A DNA stretch of 42,236 nt from Fonticula alba (GCF_000388065.1 NW_009242975.1:435028-477263), one strand, 5' to 3'; numbered from the stretch's first letter, positions 20,743 to 33,124 are shown. Numbers and translations are program-made. The notes: generated from the sequence alone by a model not told the origin.

Positions 20743-23700
20743 TCACTGCGGAGAGAGCGAGAGCCTCATGGCAAGGTGCCAGTCCGCATGCTCCGGCATC
20801 TGGGTCACCGGGATATTGCGCTGGCAGTCCGGGCATACCTGCCACAGGGACTGCGCCGGCCGGGGGGAGGGGCTAGCGGCTGCCGGCGGGAACTCCCCCG
20901 GGTTTCGGGGAGGCGGCGTGCCAGGCGCCGAGGGCGGCGGTGGCGACACCGGCGGCGGAATGTCCGCGAGGCGGGCACGTTTGTTGGGCGACGCCGGGGG
21001 CGGGCCCCCGCCGGGGGTGGCATCCAGCGCTGGCGCCTGATCGGCCGCCAGCCGGGCGGCCCCTTGCTGGTCGTCGGCCGCCTTGAAGTAGCTGAGGATC
21101 GAGCCCCGAGGCTTGAACACATGTGTCAGGTCCACCAAATGCGGCCGCGGCCGGTGAACGTCCTCATACGAGGCGAAGCGTGTGGATAGTGGGGCTGGCG
21201 TCAGGTCGACTGGCGCCGGTTTGGCGGGCCCCGGCAGGGCGGCAAAGAGTGAGGCCATCGATGAGGCCGGAGACGCCGAGGGCGATGCCCTGCTGCCGCT
21301 GCCGCTGCCGCTGCCGCCGAGGCGGAGGGCTCCTCGCCGGCCCGGGGAGGCCACCAGACTGCGCCTGGCCGGGGATCGGCTCCCGGGCGTCTCGGCCAGC
21401 GAGACCCCGGGGCGCCTGCTCCCCGCCTGGCGTGGTGTCGAGGCGCCCGGCGCCACCGGGGGAAGCGACGACGGCGGCGTCCCCGGCCCCGGGACCGAGT
21501 ACAAGTCCAACGCCGAGGATGTGCCCTCGGCGCCGGGCCTGGTGTAGAATTGCTGGAGGGTTGTCTGCCCGGGAGCAGGCGCCACGGCCGCGGGGTGGGA
21601 TGATGGCGGGGAGTCGGCTGCCATGGCGGCCATGCTGCGAGGTGTTGCCGGGGCGGCATTGACATCCAGGAAGAAGCTGCTGTCCTCCGGCAGCTCGTCC
21701 ACCGGCACGGCGCACAGGAGCACCGCCGGCGACTCGGACAAGGCCGTTAGCGGAGCGAAGTTGGTCACTCCAAGAGCCATGAAGGTGCAGGGGAAGAGCT
21801 TTTTGAACTGCCGAAGGGGGGGGGGATGGAGTTGCAGGGTGGTGGATCATCGGAGAGATAGATGGAGATAGACAGGCACAGGGAGGGCAAAGGAAGGGGA
21901 GGATGAGAGGGAGGGGGGAGGGAGAGGGGAAGGAGAGAAGAAGGAGAAGGAGAGAGGAGGGAGAGAGGTAGAAGGGAGAGAGGTAGAAGGGAGAGAGGTA
22001 GAAGGGAAAATAGATGTCAGTCATGCAGAGGGTGCGCGAGGCATACGCCAGGTCGGTCGAAAGAGACAGGGAAGAAAAGACCAGGGGGGTAGAGGGGCGG
22101 TTTGGTGGCGAACCTTGTGGAAGAGCTCCTGCGTTAGCCGCCGGACGATCGGCTCGATAATCAGGAAGAGCTCGCGGTTGAGCTGAACCGAGGTGAGCGA
22201 CAAATGCTCCTCCGGGAGCTTCTCCTCCCCAGCCGCCTTCTCGGCATCCGAGCTGTGCTTTGCACCCAGCAGCAGGCGCAGCATCGACATCGGCGCATGA
22301 GGGAAGGGGACCGACCGACGAAAAAGAGGCCCAACACCCTCAAGAGCAAAGGCCACCTGGAGACTCTGGTCAGAGGAGGGGGTCCCGCTTGTCGCGAAGA
22401 GGCGAGGACACCGACAAGCAGGCACACATGCAGACAGAGGGGCGGGAGACACGCACCGAAAAGGCCCGTGGCCAGCGGGTATGCTCGCGCAGCTCGACGC
22501 ATATCCGCCGTGAAAGGTCACTTGACAACAGACGCTGCCATCGGTCCTGCACGATGGCATTCAGGATGGGCGGGCGCAAATGACGCGAGGCTGTCAGGGA
22601 GGAAAGCAGCCTCTTGGACCTGACTGCCAAGCAGAGGCAGCAGGGGCGGATGGTTAGACTGGGCATGCCCCAGGCGGATGGGGCCCGCCCGAGCCCGGTG
22701 GGCCATTTCATGGGTTTCCCTTTGGATGTGCCTTTTCCCTTCTCCTCCCCCCCCCCCTCTCTCTCTGTCACACACACACACACACACACACAGGCAGGCC
22801 CCATGGACGCAAGTACGCACCAACCTCTGTGCACCGGCCCCGAAGAAGAGCCCACAGCCAAGACACCCGGTCCTGGATGGCTGCCTCGCCCATGCCCGGG
22901 CCACCGCCGGTGGATGCATTCCCCTTCCGGTCGACCTCATGACCACCAGGGCCCTCATCATCGGACTCCCCACCGCCATGCATCCGATCGTCGCTGGCAA
23001 CCAGAGCCGCCCGAAGATCCGCCCGACTGAGGGCCCACGCATCGGAGGCCACCCGCACGCCGAACAGCGCTTGCAGGGCCATGCCCAGCTTCCCGCCAAG
23101 CGCTCGGATGGACTTGAGCTCCGATCGCCGGAGGACATACTGCACTGCCGATTGCCCGGGGACATCGGGCCCCGGGGTTTCCGGATCCACCTCGCCGAGC
23201 TCTGCCAGGTGGCCATCTGCAGGCTGGGCGCCGCCACTGCCCGGGCTGGCCCGGACAACCGACTGGCCGTCCGGCTTCCGCCAAGAGGTGGCCAACTTGG
23301 CCAGCAGCTTGTTGTGCGCCACGCCGGTGGAGGCGGTCAGGCCGAGCTCCGAGCGGACGGCCGCGCGGATCTCCTGCCCAAGCAGGGCCGCCCGGTGGAG
23401 GAGCACGTCCTCCAGCGCCACCAGGGATGGACCTGCATCGGGGGCGGCGCCCGGGACGGCTTGAGGCAGGCCGATGCACTCGCCGACCAGTGTCCAGTCC
23501 ACCGGGAGCCGAGCCCCGGAGTAGGGCGTCGATGATTGCATGGCCGCGATGAAGGGCGCGCGACCGAGCTGATCAATGGCCTCAACCAGGATCCGGTGCG
23601 TGACATCCAAGCACGCCTCGTCAATGCTGCACTTCTCTTTGCCGCCCGAAAGATCATCCATGTCAGACCAACCCAATGTGCTTGACCTGCCGACGCAGAG

Positions 23701-24707
23701 AGAAGGAGAGAGAGAGAGAGAGAGATAAAAATACACACACACACACACACGGGCATGGGCACGCAAAAGATGGGAGGGCCGACCCTTGTGCGCCACGTAC
23801 CAACAACGTCACCAAAGCGATTGAGCAGATTGATCAGCCGCCGGCCCTCGGCCCGGTAGTGCTCCAGGTGCACTCGGCACTGGTACCGGTTGGCGGAGAT
23901 CTCCTCCTCGGCTAGGCGCTCGAGAAGGGGCGCATCTGCCGGGGTATATGGCTGGGCGCGGCCGGCCGCCACATCGGCCGCATGCCGGCGCTGGGTGTCT
24001 CGAGATGGCCCGACCCCGGCCACCAGCGTGGCATACGGCGACCCCGGCGGGCCGGGCTCGGTCACCGGGTCCGACGGGAAGAAGGCCGTGTCGCAGTCGG
24101 TGCAGTCGGCCCGGCAGCGCCCGGCGGCATTGGCATCTGACGATTGGAAGGGGCTGGTGTTGCTGCGCCACAGGGGTGCATGGGGCAGGGCAATTCCCGG
24201 GCACAGGCGTTTGGCTTCCTGGGCCGTGGTACTGCGCGTGATGCCGAAGGCTCGTGCCGCGTAGTTCGATGCCAGCAGTCCGTGGTACTGGCGCACGGCT
24301 GGTTCCGGTGTCAGAGGTGGGCGGACACGCCCCGCCCGTCGTCTGCAGGGGGGGAGGCCGAGGAGGCAGGGACAAAAGGGGCCAGCTCCCGGATGAAGGG
24401 GAGAGGCAGGGGGGGAAAAAAAAAGAGACACGGAGGGGGAGAGCGACGGCCGCAGCAGAGGCCCACGCACCGAGCGGCACATCCGGCGAGAGGTTCAGTC
24501 GCTTGGCCTCAATTTGCTGCGAAGGGGGCACTTGGTGTGAGGGCGAGGCGCACGGCGCCGGGGCAGAGCTGAGGCAGCGCGGCGCAAACGTACGGCAAAG
24601 TAGCAGTCCATGTCCAGGTGTATGACCAGTCGAAAGCGGCTGAACCGAGGAGAGGCCAGGACCTGCCGTGCCCAGGCGGCATTGCCACCACGGTCAGCCC
24701 CCTCCCC

Positions 24708-24741
<34 letters not shown>

Positions 24742-24788
24742 CGGGAAGGTAGCGCCCCGCCGAGGGGGGGCGGCGTGTCGGGCATCAT
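20743..24788 (-). CDS. POLH: DNA polymerase eta (Rad30/POLH), Y-family translesion polymerase
   Basis: Seven exons, 24788-24594, 24516-24471, 24298-23801, 23636-22821, 22623-22457, 22356-22114 and 21807-20743, give 1009 residues. Phases agree; donors are GTACGT, GTGCGT, GTACGT, GTGCGT, GTGCGT and GTTCGC. Catalytic motifs are LDMDCYFA (D59, D61) and SIDEA (D252, E253). The palm and fingers also show NYAARAFGITR, and the thumb region RRSELKSIRALGGKLG fits pol eta. An insertion of about 75 residues with a CxxxCxxC cluster lies before the RVHLEHYR segment. The little-finger region is followed by a long Pro/Ser/Gly tail carrying a PIP box QTTLQQFY (736-743), a second motif SILSYF (891-896) and a C-terminal UBZ: C980, C983, H995, D997, H999. 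The enzyme bypasses UV lesions at stalled forks, recruited by PCNA and ubiquitin. It is longer than human POLH (713). Start: the first of two adjacent in-frame ATGs. Confidence 0.9.
21961..22005. repeat. 15-bp tandem repeat in POLH intron 6
   Basis: Three copies of GAGAGAGGTAGAAGG, CT-rich on the coding strand, within intron 22113-21808. Confidence 0.85.
22769..22792. repeat. (CA)n microsatellite in POLH intron 4
   Basis: Twelve CA copies between donor 22820 and acceptor 22624. Confidence 0.95.
23706..23750. repeat. GA and CA microsatellites in POLH intron 3
   Basis: A GA run at 23706-23724 and a CA run at about 23732-23750 lie inside intron 23800-23637. Confidence 0.9.
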
Positions 24789-24950
24789 CGAAGGAAGCGA
24801 AAGGGGAGCAACGAGGAGGGCATGTGGGAGGTGTGGCAAAGCTAGGAGGGGGAGGGGGGGGGGGAGGGGGCAGGGTGTCGGCACTGGGGTTCCACACAAG
24901 CCGAGACGCATGCTTGAATGACGGCCGGCGCATGCGACGCCCGGTGCGAG

Positions 24951-24982
24951 GGCCGCCGGCCGCCGGCCGCCGGCCGCCGGCG
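24951..24982. repeat. GGCCGCC heptamer tandem repeat
   Basis: Four copies of GGCCGCC followed by GGCGG. Each unit is nearly palindromic with its neighbour, so the tract can fold back on itself. Confidence 0.8.
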
Positions 24983-25968
24983 GGGATGGGATCGATCTTA
25001 GTCCGATCGCCCGAGCGGATGGCTCCCGGGGTCCCGGGGGCCGGGCCTCAGATCGCCGGGCGAGCGGGGGTGGGCGGGTGGGGGCAGTGGGCCCGGCCGG
25101 GCCAAGCCCCCGGGGGCAATGTGAGACGCCGATCCGCTGGCCCCTCCGGCAGCCAATTTCACACACAAGTGGCGCGCGCATTCGCGTTCGTCCGCCGCGG
25201 GCTGCCTGCCAACGGCCGGCCCCGGCGCCACTGCCGACGGAGGGGAAACGTGATACGGCAGCTCAGCCTGACCTGTTCTGAGCCGGCGCCGGAGTGCGGC
25301 ATCCTAGGGGAATTGGCGTCTGCCCGCCAAATACGCCCCCCCCCCCCCGCCCCTTCCCCGCTGCCAGTGTGTGTGTGTGTGTGTATGTGTACAAGACACG
25401 CATGTGCGGCGTGTGTTGTGTATCTCTGTGATGGGGCCGGGGCCTCAACACGCCCGACCCTGGAGGCGCAGCGTCAAAAAATGGCCCCCACCGCGGCTCG
25501 GACATGCCGGTGTGCGTCGCCGCTCCGCGCCCCCTCGCGCCCGGCCCATTCGGCAAATGAGCGCACATTTGGCGCGAGCCAGCTCCCTTTGGCCATCACT
25601 TCCCCGCGCCGGCGGCCGGCTTTCATGCCTGCACAGCCAGATTGCCCCCCCCCCCCCCCCCCCTGCTCGCGTCCGAAGGTGACTAGCTGGGCGGGTGCCC
25701 TCCTTCGCGCCGCCTTGATCTCGGGCATTTTTCGCCGGCCCTACACTCGCCCCCGCCATTCGGACCCGGTATTCTTCTTCTTCTCCTCCTCCTCCCCCTC
25801 CCCCTCGCGCTGCCCCGGCTCCCCTCCACATACACCTCCCCGCCGCCATCCTTCTCGCGCTCGACCAGCTTTCGCTCCCTTCGAGTGTGTGAGAGAGACC
25901 CCTCCCCCTGATCCCGGCGCCCAGCGGCCAGCCGCAGAGCAGGTAGCTCCTGCTTCCCCCCCCCTCCT

Positions 25969-26092
25969 NNNNNNNNNNNNNNNNNNNNNNNNNNNNNNNN
26001 NNNNNNNNNNNNNNNNNNNNNNNNNNNNNNNNNNNNNNNNNNNNNNNNNNNNNNNNNNNNNNNNNNNNNNNNNNNNNNNNNNNNNNNNNNNN
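25969..26092. other. Assembly gap (124 N) upstream of TRAPPC8
   Basis: The gap is preceded by a C/T-rich run. It lies in the presumed 5' leader of TRAPPC8, so a non-coding first exon could be hidden. Confidence 0.95.
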
Positions 26093-26166
26093 CCCTATGC
26101 ATCCTCCTCGTCCTTCAGACATCTGACTCTCCCTCTCGGTGCCCCGCCCGGCATTTTAGACACATC

Positions 26167-26421
26167 ATGGCCGCCATTCCCCCCTCCGGGCTGGAGGCCC
26201 CGATCTCCGGGGCAAGCTGGGTCAACAGCCAGCTGGCGCCGGTGGTCGGTGTCTTCAGCAGCCGCGACGCGGAGGCCCTTTGCCGGACCAACAACATGAG
26301 CGTCGTCGAGATGTTGCGGGCCTTCAGCCGCATTGGCAGAAAGCGTGCGTGCCCCTCCGGCTCCCCCGGCCCGGCTGCCGGGCCCTCCCCTGCCCGTGCC
26401 ACCCAGCTCACAGACGCCTTC

Positions 26422-26495
<74 letters not shown>

Positions 26496-29400
26496 CCCCG
26501 ATGCGACAGTCGAGGTCACCGACATGACCGGTCAGCGGCGGCCGATCGCCGAAATGCATGTGCGCTTCCTGTCCGGCTCGGAGCTCGAGGCCGCGGCCGC
26601 CACCTTTGGCCACGAGGTCTTCAACACGCCAAGCCGCCTGGCACAGCTATCCGCCTCGATGGCCCTGGCGTCCGGGACCGCCGCATCCGACCCGACGACC
26701 GACCTGCAGCAGCAGTACCCGGGCCCCGGTCCGGATGCGAGCTGCCTGGACACGGGGGCCGGTGTCGGGCCCCCGAGCACCGGGACCGATGCTGATCGGC
26801 CGGCCCGAGCCGACTCGGTGTCCAAGTACATTCGCGGATCGAGCATCACCGATTGCGCCCCCTGGTTTGGGGCCTTCGCTGACCAATTTGCCGGCCGCGT
26901 CCCGCCAAATGAGTTCGACTATCTGTCCCACCCGGTGGTCTGTGCGTTCAGCCCCTCGGGCCGGGCTTGGTCCCCCCTCGCCTGCTGCTCCTGTGCCGGC
27001 CATCTGACGTCTCCCCCTCCCCCACGCGTGCACGCACACACGCGCACACGCACACACGCACAAACGCCTGATGCACGCAGACCTGTGTGTTCTTGCCTCG
27101 CACGAGCCCAATCCCCTGGAGAAGGCCCGGGCGATCTTCCGCTCGGCCAGCACCACCGGATCCAACATGTTCGACCTCACCAACATCAGGGCCTTCTATG
27201 TGGTGCTGCATGACGCGTCGCGCGATGTCCTGCCGGCATCCACCCCCGGCCATGTGGCTGCCTCTTCGCCACAGCAGGGCCTGCTGGACTCGCTGCGCTC
27301 TTCGCTCGGGCAGAATGTCCGCGTGCTGACGCTCAATTCCCAAACCCCAGCACTGGACCCGCTGACCCGGCCGCTGGCCGACTGGCCGTGGTACCGGCTG
27401 ACGCGGCGCCGGCCACCGGCTCTCGCGCCCGCAACTGCCCCCGGAGCCACTGGCAGCTCCAGCGCCGGCACGTCGGATCCGAGTGCCGGCGTCGCGCCCG
27501 GGCTGGCGGCCGATGATCCGCTCGGGGCCGGGCTGGCCCAGTTCCCGGCCCGGGCCTCGGCGCCGGGCTCGCCGCAGCACGACCCGCAATCCTATGCCGG
27601 GGCCCAGCTAGCTGATGGCGATGTCCAGGCCATGCGCCAGTTTGTCGAGGATTTCGTCGAGAGCGTCATCCTGCCGAAGATGGAGTCCAGCTGTCACCAG
27701 TGGAATGTGCAGGTGGCCAACCAGCGTCGTGGCTTTACCGGGCGCCTGTTTAGCGTCGGCCGGCGGTACTTCTCCAGCGGCCCGGGCGGCGGCGGCTCCA
27801 GCGGTGGCAGTGGCTCCACCGGGGGCGGGGCTTCGGCCGGCACGTCCGGCGTCCCCGGCACCGGGGCCCTGATCAACCATAGCAGCCCCGAGGCCTTGCT
27901 CCGGCGTTTGGCGGACTTTTCGCTGCAATTGCAGGATTTCAAGTTCGCCCAAGAAATCTACAGCATCCTCAAGCGGGAGTTCGGGCCCGGCCGGACCCCG
28001 GGCCATGCCGGCTCCCTGCACGAAGCCCTCGGCGTGTGTCTCTTCCATGAGGAGAAGTTTGACCAGGCGGCGGCGGCCTTCTCGACGGCCCTGGCGGCCT
28101 ACATGACCCCGGACCGGGGGCGCCTGCCGGTGCTTGCCCTGCGCGCGGCCCTGGTGACCGTGGCCCTGTCCCGGGGGCGCCTCCGCTGGCGGGACATCCA
28201 GCAGGCCCTGCAGGCGGTGGCCGGAGATGCCATCGACCATGTGCAGCCGGGCCCGGCATCGCCCCTGGACGCCTTGACCGGGGCCCGACTGCCCGGGAAC
28301 ATCCCCTCCCCCTTGCCCGGGCCGGACATCACGCCGGCCGACAGCCTGCGAGCCGGGCTGCTGCAGGAGCAGCTGGCCTTGACGCTGCTTTTCGGCCGGC
28401 CGGATGCGCGGGCTGCCCACTCCCGGCGCTATGCCCTGCACATGGCCCTGGCGGCGGAGCGCTTTGCTCGGGCCCAGCAAACCGGCCACGCGGTGCGGCT
28501 GGTGGCCGGGGTGTTGCGCCTGTCCGCGCTGGATGGCCCGAATGCCGGGGCCATTGGCGTGGCCTCGGCCGCCGGCTGGACTGGGGTCGAGGCTTGGGCC
28601 CGGCAGCGCCTGCAGGGGCTCCTGTCGCCGGAGCACGCGCCACTTGATCTGCTGCATCTGGCCGCAGTCGGCGCCTCGGCTGTCAGCCTGCTCCGCCATG
28701 TTGCATCGTCGGGCACGCCGGTTGCCCCGCCTGCTGGGTCTACGCCGCCCGATCCCGGGCTGCTCTTTGCCCTGATTTCCGCCTGGAAGCATGCCACCAA
28801 GACCCTGGATGCTGCCGGGGGTCGCCCGGCCCTGCCGGGGCCCGCTGGCGGCGCTGTCCCCCCCGGGGCACCATCCATTGAGCGTCTCTTCCCGGCCGGG
28901 GAGCAGGCCCTGCCGCTCAGTCATCTGCTGCATTGGCGCCCGGGGCGCAAGGAAATCGGCGTCCTGGTGCACTTCCCGTTGGTCTGCCCGCGGGAGGGCA
29001 TCCACACGCTGGTCAGCCGGGCGACGGTCGGCGGCTTGGCCATGGCGGCCCTGCCCCCAGCGGCCGATGCCCAGGATGACATCCAGCAGCTCACCGGAAA
29101 GGAGGCCCAGCTGAAGGGGGAGCTCCGCCTGGCGACCGAGTTTGCCGGGCGCCTGCGCCAGGAGCTGGGCCTCGGTGGCACGCCCTCCTTCTATGATTGG
29201 GAGCGCCTGGCCGTGTCGGCGGGCATTGTGCCGGCGGCGACCGGCGGAGCTCTGCGGCAGCTGGGCGCGGCCGCAGCCTCGGGCCGAGTCCCGGCCAGTC
29301 GGGTGTCGATGGCCGACCGCACGCAGCTGGTGGCCGCGCTGACGGGCAGCCGGCCGATCCTGACCCGGCTGCCGACGGAGCAGCAGCAGCAGCAGCAGCA

Positions 29401-32400
29401 GCAACAGCAACCCCTCAAGAGCGAGGCGGGCCCGGGGGCATCGTCACCGGGCGATGGCTCGGCCAGCGAGCCGGCCGGCTGGTGGGCCGGCATCGAGCCG
29501 AATGCCTTGCGGTCGGTGGCCGCCTTTCCTGACCGGCTCCGGTCGCACGGCGGCCTGGCGGTGTCTTACGCTTCCGGCGATCCGGTCAGCATTGTCATTC
29601 GCATGGGCAATCCCCTGTTGGTGCCATTGCTGATGTACCATATGCAATTGGAGCTGGAGCTGGTGGCCCCGGGCCCGGAGCCCGGCAGCCTGACCACCTG
29701 CACCGTGATGTCGGCCACGCGGCATTCATTTGTCTGTGTGGAGGCGCAGCGTGAGCTGTCTCTGGCGTTCTTGCTGCCAGACGCGGCACTTGCCCAGCCT
29801 GGGGCCGTGTTGACGGCCACCGCACTGCACTTCCTGTTTGCCGGGGTGGTGCCCTGCGTCCGGCCCCTGGGCCGGGTCTATGGCTCGGCCGTGGATCTTG
29901 GCAGCGGGGCCACCTTGGCGTCGCGGGTGCACCAGCTCCCCTCCGGCCGAGTGGCGCGCTCCGGCAGTGTCCCCTCCTCGCCGGCCACCGGGCCCCTCTC
30001 TGCGGCCATCGGCGAGGCGCGCGCGCGTGTGCTCAGTGCCGTGGCTACTGGAGCGGCCGCGACCGGCGCCGCGATCGACACGCGTCAGGTGGAAGCGGCC
30101 GCGGCCGCGGCCTCGGCCATCGACGACTGTGTGCGTCTGGTGACCGGCCCGGCGCGCGGGCTGCTCCGGCTGGACTGGCGCGAGGATGGCCGCCATGAGG
30201 AGCCGGAGCCCGGTGCCGATGGGCCGCCGGTCACGGTGTCCCTCCTTTCGAGCCAGACAAAGCGCACGACCCTGACGCTGACCAACATCGGCACGGTGCC
30301 GGTGTGGGGCCCGGTCCGGGTGGCCGTCTCCCACAGCGGGTTCCTGGTGGTCGAGCCGCCGTCGGCTGGGCGCTGTGGGGCCGAGGCTTGCGGCGCCGAA
30401 GCCGGCATCGAGTGCTCCTCCTCCGATGACGACGACGAGGATGGCGAGGCCACTGGGCTGGTGGTGCGGGCCCCGGTGGCCGCCGATGCTGGAGCCTCGT
30501 CGGCCTGCCGGTTTGTGGTGGCCGACAACAACATCCGCGACCGATCGGTGATGGAGTTCCACCTGGCTCGGGAGGCGGCCCTGGCCCCGGGGGCCAGCAT
30601 GCCGGTGACGGTGTTCGTGCGGGGCGAGCGCTCCGGCCAGCACCGGCTCCGCGCCCTGGTGGCCCATCAGACATCCCCCGGGGGGGTGGCCTCGGCCGCC
30701 GGGCCGGCATCGGCCGATGGGCCCAGCTGGCTGGCCGCGCGCGCCGAGCTGCACATTGATGTGCAGCCTGTCAGCCAGGTGAGCACCACATTGCTACATC
30801 CAGCCGGGGCCAACCGGCGGCCGATTGTCTGCCTGGAGGCCGAGCACCTGGCCCCGTCCGGCGGCCCGGGTGGCGGCGCCGGCGGACGCGCCGGGCAGCA
30901 CCTGGTCCTGGAGCAGATCTTCTGCCTGTCAACCGGGTGGTCTCTGCGCCCGATGGACCCGGCCAATGTGGCCGACCGTCGGGCCATCCGCGCGGCCGGC
31001 GGGGTCCTGCCTGCCGGCACTCCGGCCAGCGAGCCCGGCATGCGTCTGGCACCGGGGGAGGCGTTTGTGCGCTTCTTCGAGCTGGTCCCGGCGCCGGCGG
31101 TCGAGCAGTTGTCCCTGCCAGCCGGGCCGGGGGGCCAGCCGGTGCAAGTGACCCGGCCACTGTCGGCGCCCCCGGGCCCGGGGGGCACCTGGTCTGCCAC
31201 CTCCTTCGAATGGGACCAGGCCGTGGGGCTGTATGCCATGCTGCGGGCCGATCGAACGGGGGCCCAGGTGCCGGCCTTGCGGCCGGTGGCTCTGCGCGTG
31301 CAGGCGCTGCTGCCGGAGGCGGAGCCCGGGTGGTCGGCCCTTGACACCTCGCAGCTTGTGCGCTGCCGGTCGGTGGCCATGCACGCGCGCCTTACTTCCA
31401 CCTACAAGGCCTCCAGTGGGATCTTCAGCGCGGCGGCCTGGCAGACGGCCCAAAGTGCCGGCCGGGCCATGCCGACCCTCTCGGCGGCGGCCGTGTCGCC
31501 GTACGACTCGGTCCGCGGGACGTCCAGCTGGGCGCCACCCGGGTCCGGGGAGGCCTTCGCCGCCAGCGATGTGTGGGAGCGCCAGGAGGTGCCAGATGCC
31601 CAAGTCCCCTCGGCCGACTGGTGGCGCGTGGTCGGCGGCCGTGGGGGGGCTGCCCCAGGCCACGGTCCGGCCCCCGGGGCGGGCTCTTCGGGCTCGGATG
31701 TTCCCCTGGCCGCGGCCTGCATGGCCGCTGCTCCTGCCACTGCCACCGGTGCGGTGGCCTCCTCCTCGACCGGGTCCTTGGCTTGCTCCTCCTCCTCTTC
31801 CTCCGGGCTTCGGCCAGGTGGCGGCCCTGGCGGGGTGTCGAATGCCGCGTACAGTGCCCGGTGTCCCTTCGGCCTCTTCGACAGCACCACGGTGGATCTG
31901 TGCGTCCGGTGGCGCCTGGAGCCGATGGGCGCCGCCGCGAATGCCGGGGCGGTGGCCCCGGCGCGCGGCATGCACATGGTGACCGCGGTGGCGGTGACAT
32001 CTCCCAGTGCTCGGGCGGCCGGATTCCAGGACCCGCCCCTGCTGCCGGCGACGTACCTGCTGCATAGCCCCCGGCCGCCGGGTCCGGTGCCCCAGTACTT
32101 CCCGCTGCCGGGGCGCGCGTGTGGCTGTGGCTGCGGCCGGGCCACTCGGAGCCGGCGTCTGGCCCGTCTGGACCTGGCCGGTGCCGGTACCGAGCATTCG
32201 GCCACCGTGGCCGTGGAGCAGCTCCGCCTGGATTTGACGCGGCTGGGTGCCCTGCCGGCGGAACTGCAGCAGCTGGCTCGCGGTGGAGGGTCGTCGCACT
32301 TGTCGACCGGCAGCGCGTCGGCCCTGGCACTGGGCGCCGATGAGACGCTCCAGCAGGCGGTTCTCGGGAAGGCCCTCCTGGACTCGACGCGCCTGGAGCG

Positions 32401-33124
32401 CGAGGCCATGGCCCTGGAGCTGGGGCTGGTGGCGGCAACCACGCCGGCGGCCCCTGGGGCAGGCCGGGTCGGTGGCGAGGCGCTTCGGATCCCGGCCGGC
32501 GGGTCGGTCCTCCGGGCTGCGCTGACCCTTGCCCAAGGGCCGAGTGGGGGCGACCTGGCCAGCATGCGCGGCCCCACCTGCGCGGCCACCGGGCGCCAGC
32601 TGTGGCTGGTGCCCTGTACATTGAGCGTGCGCAATGTCTCGGCCCACCGGTGCTTCGATTACTGCATCGATGTGCGCAATCCGGACACCATGGCCGGGTC
32701 CTCCGGCGCCGGCGACCCGCTGGGCGCGGTTTTGTGCATCGGCCTGACCCGCACGGCCGGCAGCCTGACTCCTGGCCGGGAGCTCCGGCTGGCAGGGCAG
32801 CTGGTCATGGCGCTGCCCGGGCCGGCCGATGCCGGGGTCCGGCTGACTGCCGGGGCTCTGCGGCTCCCGCACTTCGATGTGTACTTCCGGCCGAATCTCC
32901 CCCATCGTCTTGAACCGCTGGTCCGTTTGGATGAGCTAGCCCCCCCGGCGCCGCACCAGTTCCTGGCAACCGCCAGCCCGGGCCAGCCGGCGGCTTTCAC
33001 ATTCTCCATTGACCTGGCGGCGGTTCGCTTGCAGATCCTGGAGATGGCCTCGCCATCGGGTCCCTCGCCGGTGTCTCTCCCCGTGGAGTCCGCCACCACG
33101 GCGGCTGCATCGTCCTCCGGCTGA
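26167..33124 (+). CDS. TRAPPC8: TRAPPC8/Trs85 homologue, TRAPP III tethering-complex subunit
   Basis: Exons 26167-26344, 26510-26941 and 27081-33124 give 2217 residues; both donors are GTGCGT and phases agree. The N-terminus matches TRAPPC8: SRDAEALCRTNNMSVVEML then FSRIG (DEAERLTRLNHLSFAELLKPFSRL in human), APWFGAFADQF (TPWFESYRETF), NEFDYLSHP (HEFLNHYLA) and FYVVLHDAS (YYVLLHDVS). A helical region with MRQFVEDFVESVILPKMES and RGFTGRLFSVGRRYFSSG fits the central part (RQFIQEF, and SRSLFSATKKWFSG). The rest is probably helical repeats followed by beta-sandwich domains. TRAPPC8 acts in TRAPP III as a Rab1/Ypt1 GEF subunit in ER-Golgi traffic and autophagy. Length exceeds human (1435) through Gly/Ala/Ser/Pro-rich inserts and a polyglutamine run near 970. 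Exon 3 runs 6 kb without an intron. Intron 1 contains a 71-base poly-C tract. Confidence 0.88.
26424..26494. repeat. 71-base poly-C tract inside TRAPPC8 intron 1
   Basis: An uninterrupted C run ending 13 bases before the acceptor AG at 26508-26509, in the place of the polypyrimidine tract. Read through, it would encode polyproline. Confidence 0.9.
29381..29401 (+). repeat. (CAG)n repeat coding polyglutamine in TRAPPC8
   Basis: Seven CAG codons followed by CAACAGCAA; in frame, about residues 971-980. Confidence 0.9.

Larger units (their letters stand above)
24789..26166. other. Divergent intergenic region between POLH and TRAPPC8
   Basis: No exon is seen. It contains G-rich DNA at 24846-24870 (C-rich on the POLH strand), a GGCCGCC tandem at 24951-24982, a GT run near 25370, a CT-rich leader at about 25770-25970 on the TRAPPC8 strand, and an assembly gap ending 74 nt before the TRAPPC8 start. 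Confidence 0.5.

Noticed and set aside
23637-23687. Earlier acceptor (AG at 23688-23687) for POLH exon 4
   Set aside because: It needs a phase-2 donor (GTGGCG) and puts about 17 residues before SIDEA. The acceptor at 23638-23637 pairs in phase with the GTACGT donor at 23800 and restores VVEKCSIDEA, matching LVERASIDE of Rad30.
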